Positions 57,237 to 64,000 of a stretch of 64,000 nt of DNA are shown here, piece by piece. A model generated the notes under the pieces. The model did not search any database, had not been told where the DNA came from, and saw only the letters and a program-made list of their open reading frames with translations. The stretch lies in contig OX422222.1 of assembly GCA_949130495.1 (NCBI GenBank), positions 104,273,709 to 104,337,708 on the forward strand, in the 5' to 3' direction. The translations under genes and the position numbers were made by a program. The stretch is from Sambucus nigra (lineage: Eukaryota; Streptophyta; Magnoliopsida; Dipsacales; Adoxaceae). Within the stretch, counting starts at the first letter, position 1. Every line of letters starts with the position of its first letter.

Positions 57237-58087
57237 CCCCCAAGTCCCCGTAAAGAGGCATCGGTGTAAACCAGGTACTTCGCCCCCGGCTTTGGTAAAG
57301 CAAGGACTGGCGCTGAAGTAAGCTTGTCTTTCAGCTCGTCGAAAGCCAACTGACAAGCGTCATCCCAAACATATGGTACCCCCTTGCGAGTCAGATTCGT
57401 CAATGGACCCGTTATTTTGGAGAAACCCTGAATAAATATCCTGTAGTATCCGGCTAACCCCAAGAAACTACGCACTTTCATCGGTGTCGTGGGCTGTCCC
57501 CATTCCCTCACCGCTGACACTTTACTCGGGTCAACTGCTATCCCCTGCTCAGAAACAACATGGACCAAGAACTGTACTTCTCGCAACCAGAATCCACACT
57601 TCTCGTACTTAGCATACAACTGATGCTCTCGTAGAGTCTGAAGAACCTGCCTCAAATGCTCGGCGTGCTCCTCCTCGGAGTGTGAATATATCAAAATGTC
57701 ATCTATAAAGACGATGACAAACTGATCCAATAACTCTCTGAATATTTGGTTCATTAAGTCCATGAATACGGCTGGAGCATTTGTGAGACCAAATGGCATC
57801 ACTCTGAACTCGTAAGACCCATATCTCGTCAAGAAGGCAGTCTTTGAAACATCCTGCTCTCTAATACGTAGCTGTTGGTACCCCGACCTCAGATCTATCT
57901 TTGAAAAGAAAGTTGCTCCCCTCAGTTGGTCGAACAGATCATCGATTCGAGGCAACGGATACTTATTCCGTATCGTGACCTTGTTCAACTCCCGGTAGTC
58001 CACACACAACCTCAGTGAACCATCTCTCTTCTTCATAAACAGAACCGGAGCGCCCCAAGGTGAGGTACTCCTGCGAATGAAGCCCTA
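57224..58087 (-). pseudogene. Reverse transcriptase of the young chromovirus
   Basis: An open 270-codon stretch with all RT blocks: [78 protein letters not shown], the intact catalytic box [10 protein letters not shown] and [22 protein letters not shown] at 58085-58087 precedes it, at the codon before GFIRRSTS, exactly where the sibling element also has TAG. The enzyme itself looks unbroken. Confidence 0.92.
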
Positions 58088-58822
58088 ACCTAACAGCTGC
58101 TCTATCTGAAGTCGTAACTCTCGCATCTCCGCCGGAGCCATACGGTATGGAGCGCGTGCTATAGGTCTGGTATCTGACAATAAATCTATAACAAAGTCTA
58201 TCTCTTGACTGGGGGGTAGGCCTGGTATTTCCTAAAACACATCTGAATACTCTCGAACAACTGGAATCGAGTCTAACGGAATCACAACCTCCTTAGAGGT
58301 ATCCTCCTCTATATAATACAAATGAGCGGTCGAACTTCCCTCTGCGCGAGGCATCGCCACTACAAACATCTCTTGCCCCGGAATGGCAAAAACAATGCTC
58401 CTACCGAAGCAATCAATCATGGCTCTATAAGTTGTGAGCCAATCCATACCGATAATAACATCATGCTCATGCATATCTAAGACTAACATGTCTGCAGGTA
58501 ATACCAAACAACCAATCTCTACCCCCACTCCTCGACATATAAAGAAGATAAGTGACCCACTCCCCAGTGGTGAGTCTACACATGTCACTGTGCTCTCTGC
58601 TGTGGCTAACAACCCTAAGGCCTTCGCAAAATGCGTAGCTATAAAACAATGAGTCGCCCCAGTATCAAACAAAACCCGACCCATAGTACCATGGATAGAA
58701 AACATACACTCAATCGCGGGTGGTGCCTGTGGAGATGCTGCCTGGTGGACGTTATAGACACGTCCGTAATGCAACTGCCCTTGTTGCACTGGAGCTGCTG
58801 GAATGGCTGGTAGGGCTGGCAC
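58088..58822 (-). pseudogene. Aspartic protease of the young chromovirus
   Basis: The active-site block VLFDTGATHCFIATHF is intact, as are HDVIIGMDWLTTYRAMIDCF and the C-terminal GQEMFVVAMP. TAG at 58232-58234 falls in the linker DVF*EIPGLPP, where the sibling has Gln. The frame continues upstream with gag. It would cleave the polyprotein. Confidence 0.9.
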
Positions 58823-60028
58823 CTGGGCTGGAGCTGGGAGGGCAGCCGGAAAAAGTGGTCTCTATGGCTCATTACGGGCACCCTGCTGCTGTGGGGCCCT
58901 ATCTCCCTCCGAACAATCCTCGCGTCTATAGTCGTGTCTACCACACCCAAAACATCAGCCCTTGAAGTTGCCTCCCTTCTGACCCTGCTGACCACGACCC
59001 TGCTGGCCGTTACCTCCCCGCCACTTGCCCTGCTGACCCTGATGAACATGTTGTTGGCCCTGCTGCTGACCCTGCTGTCGGTGTTGGCCTTACTGGCCCT
59101 GATGATTAGGCTGGCCCTGCTGACCCTGCCTATAACCCCCAAATCCCTGCCTAGAGTCACCTGAACGGAATCGCTTAGCAGGGTCCCCCTGATGGGAACT
59201 CTTCTCGTGCTGACGAGTCTGTCCATGAGATGGTGCCCCACTAGCACTATTTCCCCCGGTCCTGCCCTGCTGGCTGGACTCTCCTTCTCTCTTGCTTCCC
59301 TGAAGATGGAAGCGGTGATCCTGGTAATGTAGCAACGCGGCATTGAGTACATCAGTAAAAGTACTCAAAGATAGATTCCCAATAAGATGCTGACGGATCC
59401 TCCAAGCTAACCCGTCCACAAACAACATAATCTTCTTGCCCTCAGTGGGTGCCTCATATGGTACAATGGTGAGAAGTCTCGTGAACTCCTCCTCATACTC
59501 AGCTACGGTAGAGCTCTCCTGCTTCAAATTCAGTAATTTCCGCCTCATCTCAGTCTGCACGGCGGGTGGAAAGTACTTGCGGTCAAACCGCTCCCAGAAC
59601 AACTGAATAGGGATCGTGTCCCTCTCCTCCAATGTGGTAGTGGACTCCCACCACTGTAAAGCGACCCCCACCAGCTTAAAGGAAGCCAATAACTACTTTT
59701 GCACGTCAGTGCACTCATACATACGGAGATGCCGCTGGATGTCTTTCTTCCATTGGCTAACTGTGACAATATCGGAGCTACCAGAGAACTCAGGGGGATG
59801 CGCTTTCTGAAAAGCATCCCGAACCCTCTCCCATGCAGATGGAAGCTGTGCTGGTACTGGCGCCACTGCCTAAACCTGGGGTGGAGCCTGCTGAGTCACC
59901 GCTAGTGCGGCATTCACCGCCTGAGCAACAATGGCGGCTACTTCATTTGCATTCATAGTGCCTTGTGCCGGAGCTGTTGGTTGCTCGGCCTGGGCACGCC
60001 TATCCTTCGGAGCACGACTCGGAGGCAT
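58823..60028 (-). pseudogene. Gag of the young chromovirus
   Basis: Start at 60026-60028 (MPPSRAPKDRRAQAEQP). The core has LVGVALQWWESTTTLEERDT, QLFWERFDRKYFPPAVQ and IRQHLIGNLSLSTFTDV, then a Gln/Gly-rich stretch. In-frame stops: TAG 59870, TAG 59693, TAA 59090, TGA 58955 and TAG 58862. Most can come from CAG, CAA or CGA by C-to-T. The zinc knuckle at 58913-58954 keeps its cysteines, but the His position reads Tyr (TAT 58928-58930), also a C-to-T change. The frame itself is unbroken. Confidence 0.9.
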
Positions 60029-60197
60029 CTGAAACGTGAAGAAGTTTATTAGTCTACAGTCATTATCAAATCTCAAATAGCTGAAGACATAAACATGAAA
60101 GCAAGAATACAACCATCCTATAATAGGGCTCTATAGCAATAACTTTAAGCTGAAAGCGAAAGAAGCCGTACAGATCCTATGGACACTAGAACCTGAT

Positions 60198-60209
60198 GCT
60201 CTGATACCA
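60198..60209 (-). other. Primer-binding site, initiator tRNA-Met
   Basis: TGGTATCAGAGC on the minus strand, two bases from the 5' LTR; perfect match to the usual motif. Confidence 0.92.
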
Positions 60210-60211
60210 CC

Positions 60212-63200
60212 TGTGACACCCTGCCTAATTAAATACCGGGAGATCACTCCTTTATTAAATTAAAATCAAGGTGAACAGTTGGTTCATTCTTAGCATCACT
60301 GTCGTAAAAATAAACTTTTCCAAATTAACACCCTAATTAATAAAGCTAAGTGTCAAAACCATTTTTAACCTTTATAACCAAAATGTATTTTTAAAGAAAA
60401 ACTTATTTATTTTATTAGTAACAACATTTTCAATAAGTAAGAATCATAAAAAAATTATCCAGGAACATAATCCAATTAATTTAAACATTCAACAATAAAA
60501 GTCCCAACATTTAAGACTTAAGGTAAAACATCCATACTGAAATAAATCCCATAGTAACAGTACTAGAAATAACTGAAATACAAATGTCCCAATAAAACAG
60601 ATAAATAGTGGAAAGGACGACACATGCCCAATAAATGAGTATGATAGATGTGGAATCAAGTGAACGAAGTCGTTTATGCAAGTGGCCTGCAACTCCCACC
60701 TAAGCTGCATCACGTTCCTTTCAAGGGATCCTAAACAAGACGCCCCTGTGGCTGGGCACCTGTAATACATACATATATATATACAAGAGAGAGAGAGAAA
60801 AATAAACGGGTCAGAGCCCGATAGTGTGTTTGATTTAAAATACGTTTAGCAAGTATTTAAATTGATACAGGCCAATGCAACAACATATTAGTGTGACACT
60901 CTCTTGAGAAATTCTCACCTCTTTTCTAATGTGCACACCTATCTCACTAACCTTCCCAACGGTTTGTCTTATCATTTGTCACACTAATCTTCCCAATGAT
61001 TTAACTTATCTTAGATTACTCGTAAGATTCAAAATTTAACGATTCAATTGTTTGAAAAGAATATTTCAATTAGTAACCAAAGTTCTCATTTTGACTTTAT
61101 TAATCAATAAAGTTTTCCAATTTCATATTATACTTTCTCAAAACAAGTATTTACAATTTGAGTCATCATCTATGTCCTACATAGCAATTCACAGTAGGCA
61201 GTTCCAGATTTCAGAATTTCATATATATATATTAGCTACTCGAAAATATATATATCATAACAGCACCCCAAATAATAACTACGGTGCGGGCATACTCTAC
61301 TATCCAAACCCCATATCACTCACATTAAGGGGAATAAAAATTCGGAATCACTCTCGAATTGTATTAACACATACTCAAAAAACATTGAGGTGAAGTATAG
61401 ATTTCAAGTCTCTTAGGACCGTCTGAACTATCACTGCGATAGCCTGTACCAAGGATACCTATACACAAACAATATGAGGCGAAGAATATATTCCAAGTCT
61501 TTAAGAGGATGGCACATGCCTGCGTCTCTTAGGACCGTCTGAACTATCACATCGATAGCCTGTACCAAGGATATCTATCTTCTAGGGTACAAGTCAATAT
61601 CCCCCATAAAGGTCCCATGGAGATAAGACTGTCCCAGCGCGGAAACCTCAGCGATAGCAAGTAGCGTGGGCATGATTTTCACACATAGATAGTATATACA
61701 TACACAATCATATAACTATACTAATATTACCATATCAATATTAGGTAAATTCTCCATTCCCATTACTACATTTCCATATTATCATAATTTAGTAAACACT
61801 TATAACGGTTTGTTTCTAACCTTGATTCGGTATTATTCCAACGTACCACACAACTCTGATGGCTTTATTCTCCAAATTATAGAATTTAGTAGGTATAAAC
61901 ATTTGTCCCAAAGTAACTCTCTTACGTGTCTCTCTCTTTAAGTCATAAATTTATCGACCCTTATGTAATTATCCTAAAATACAATCTTTGCCCGTCATCG
62001 AGGGTCCCAAAATTTATTCACATGTCCTACTGGTCTTCCCTATCTCCCAAAATATTTTATTAAGGATGCCCAAGAATTATCTCACAATAAATTGAATTTA
62101 ACTCATTTAGAAAGGGAAATAGGAGTCTGCCAGGAGGGGTCGATCGATCGAGGTCTGGGGCTCGATCGATCGAACCTTCGATCGATCGATCAAATAGGTA
62201 TTTTGATTTCTGCAGAATTGCAGTTATGGGTCCTACTATCTATCTTCATCCAAATCCATATTTTCCAATACCAAACATCTCAAAAATTCTACCACTAACG
62301 TCCTAACATGATATGATACACATTCTACGTAAAGCATGTCAATTTACGTCACTAAACATGGATTAATCATGCCATAATTCATTTAAATATTCAAGAACCC
62401 TAGAATTCTCTAAATCATGATTCTAATCTGTTTTATGCCAGAATTTCTTTCTTATTTACACCAAAATTTCGTGGATTATTCTTCTACATCACAAAAGATT
62501 TCTAGAATAAGGTTTAAGTCTTTACTACATGCAAATTCCTATCACAATTTGGGTTTTCTTCCATATATTTCATCCCTAATCATTCCTAAACTAATATGAA
62601 AATTGCACCAACCAAATAAGCAAGATAAACACTTGCCTGGGATTTTTTTTGGTGTTCTGATTTGCAGATGTTTTTGGTGTGGTTGCGTAGCCCGTTGCGC
62701 GATCTACGCCTTGGTGGTGGTGGCGGTGCAAACGGATGGATTTCGGGTCTTGAATTTGCCTTGAGAGCTCTCTCCTTCCTCTCCTATGGACGTCACTTGT
62801 GTTTAGAGTTTCTAACCCTAGATGAAAATCCAGATATCTGATATAACCCTTTGAATTTTCGTGGGTTTAATTACCCATAAATGTGAAATGTCCAAAATGC
62901 CCTCCCGGGGTACCACTTAGGCCTAAAAACGTCCCGAGACCCAAACTAAACCCACAGGTACACTTTTCTGACTATCTCGACCCTTCCGGACGAGTTGGCG
63001 CACTCAAAATGACCATACGGACGACTTATAAAATTTTCATTTTTATTTATCAAAGTTTAGTCTCGACGCGACACGGGCGCGTCCCGACTCAAATTTCTAA
63101 AATTGTCATTTTATTCACTCGTGACATTCAATATAACCAATATTACATATTACTTTACTGATTATTAATATTCAACAAATTTCCCATAATTACTAACTCT

Positions 63201-63314
63201 CATCACCTTAATAATTATAACATAATTAATTTCCGGATTTTTATTAAATAATTAACTCACATTAAATTTAATAAATCCCCAAATTAATATAGCATAAAAA
63301 TACGGGGTATTACA
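60212..63314 (-). repeat. 5' LTR of the young chromovirus (3103 bp)
   Basis: Nearly identical to 52239-55343; TG..CA ends. It carries the promoter for the element transcript, but I could not single out a TATA box with confidence. Confidence 0.95.
62140..62173. other. Perfect 13-bp hairpin, GATC-rich, in the 5' LTR
   Basis: The same hairpin as at 54170-54203. The following segment here is CGATCGATCGATCAA, one base different from the other LTR. Confidence 0.85.
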
Positions 63315-64000
63315 CTAATGTGTTCGTTGGTACAATGCTATTTTTTTTAACAAATCCAAGTAATTTGCTATGTTAACTTTGGTTTGGATTTCGGATAATA
63401 TGCCTAGATTTCTGATAATAGGCCTACATATGGAGACTGTAGCAAGTCGTGGGTCTGCTATCACAACAGGTCTGAAATATACTGAATTATAGTTCTCTAT
63501 ATCATTCTCGTAATCATACATTTTATATTTAGTACACAAATTTACGGTTTTAATGATTCATTTCTCATCTTCTGATTTTGGTTTATATTACTACTACTGC
63601 AAAAAAGGATTACTAGAAATATTTTTTTTTGTTTTTGTGATGTAAATATAGGATACATTTTGTACACAAATGTCATGTATGCAGATTTTGGGGTGCCAAT
63701 TCTTTGTGGTAACAATGCTTTTTATATCATGTATGTATGCATATGTAAACAAGGGATACATTTGGTACACTTTCTCATTTACAAGATTATGATTACGATC
63801 ATAAATATTTAACAATTGCGGAATGATCATTAGAAAGATGCCATAGCCTCAAAGTTGGTCCCTGACATATTTGGTACTATTTTCACATTTATATTTTCAT
63901 GTTTTATTATCTACATATTGTTTTTTTGATATTGGCCTCATAACGTTTGATTTACGATTTCAATAAGAAACTAATTGTGCAAAAGGTTATTAAGGTTGAA
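63315..64000. other. AT-rich flank, no gene seen
   Basis: Continues the sequence left of the chromovirus (the phrase GGTACAATGCTATTTTTTT is present on both sides, at 52210 and 63330). Contains scattered stops in all frames. Confidence 0.5.

Larger units (their letters stand above)
52239..63314 (-). mobile_element. Near-complete chromovirus (Tekay/Del-like), 11.1 kb, minus strand
   Basis: Both LTRs (3105 and 3103 bases), primer site, gag, protease, RT, RNase H, integrase, chromodomain-like tail and polypurine tract are present in the expected order. Flanking five bases are CTAAC (52234-52238) and CTAAT (63315-63319), a target duplication with one change. The LTRs differ at roughly two bases per hundred by eye. 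From gag to RT (60028 to 57224) one frame is kept, interrupted by stops only. Two frameshifts follow in RNase H and integrase. Confidence 0.95.

Noticed and set aside
1..64000. tRNA, rRNA or other structural RNA genes
   Set aside because: No cloverleaf or rRNA-like blocks noticed by eye; the only tRNA-related matches are short primer-binding sites.

Overview
The window looks like heterochromatic or intergenic DNA of a flowering plant. It contains no convincing intact host gene. Nearly everything recognisable is LTR retrotransposon sequence of plant type: Ty3/gypsy elements of the Tat/Ogre lineage and the chromovirus (Tekay/Del-like) lineage, plus one Ty1/copia element. They are nested in each other and carry stops and frameshifts. 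I cannot name the species.

Layout. 1-4762: 5' part of a minus-strand Tat-type element (LTR 4237-4762, gag, protease, RT, RNase H; integrase and 3' LTR lie left of the window). It sits inside the 5' LTR of a plus-strand chromovirus (4763-13499, 3' LTR 10786-13499). That chromovirus interrupts an older plus-strand Tat/Ogre-type remnant (RNase H and integrase at 13.5-15.6 kb), which is followed by two accessory genes on the opposite strand (DUF7745-like 16.3-17.7 kb; plant-mobile-domain-like with introns 18.5-20.5 kb), a 47-bp minisatellite (21.1-22.2 kb) and a diverged roughly 160-bp repeat. 22.9-24.9 kb is very decayed, with a possible chromovirus RT trace.

24935-46206 is a large, old plus-strand Tat-type element. 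Its 5' LTR is split by a decayed chromoviral LTR relic (25475-27747), and a much younger full-length copia element (27926-36623, perfect 5-bp target duplication AAAAT) sits just behind its primer-binding site. Its gag-pol relics run 36.6-41.1 kb, a third antisense accessory pseudogene lies at 42.4-44.5 kb, and its 3' LTR (45592-46206) is cut by another chromoviral LTR fragment. 47617-48850 is a TIR element with TTA target duplication, carrying a 4-copy, roughly 225-bp AT-rich array. 48.85-52.24 kb and 63.3-64 kb are AT-rich with no recognisable gene. 52239-63314 is a nearly complete young minus-strand chromovirus with 3.1-kb LTRs.

How the parts work together: each element is a self-contained copy-and-paste unit (LTR promoter, tRNA primer site, gag, protease, RT/RNase H, integrase, polypurine tract), now inactivated mostly by changes of C-to-T or G-to-A type. 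The most notable content is the antisense accessory genes of the Tat-type elements. They have their own TATA boxes, and in one case introns readable only on the antisense strand. Percent divergences and family labels are by eye, with no alignment or database search.
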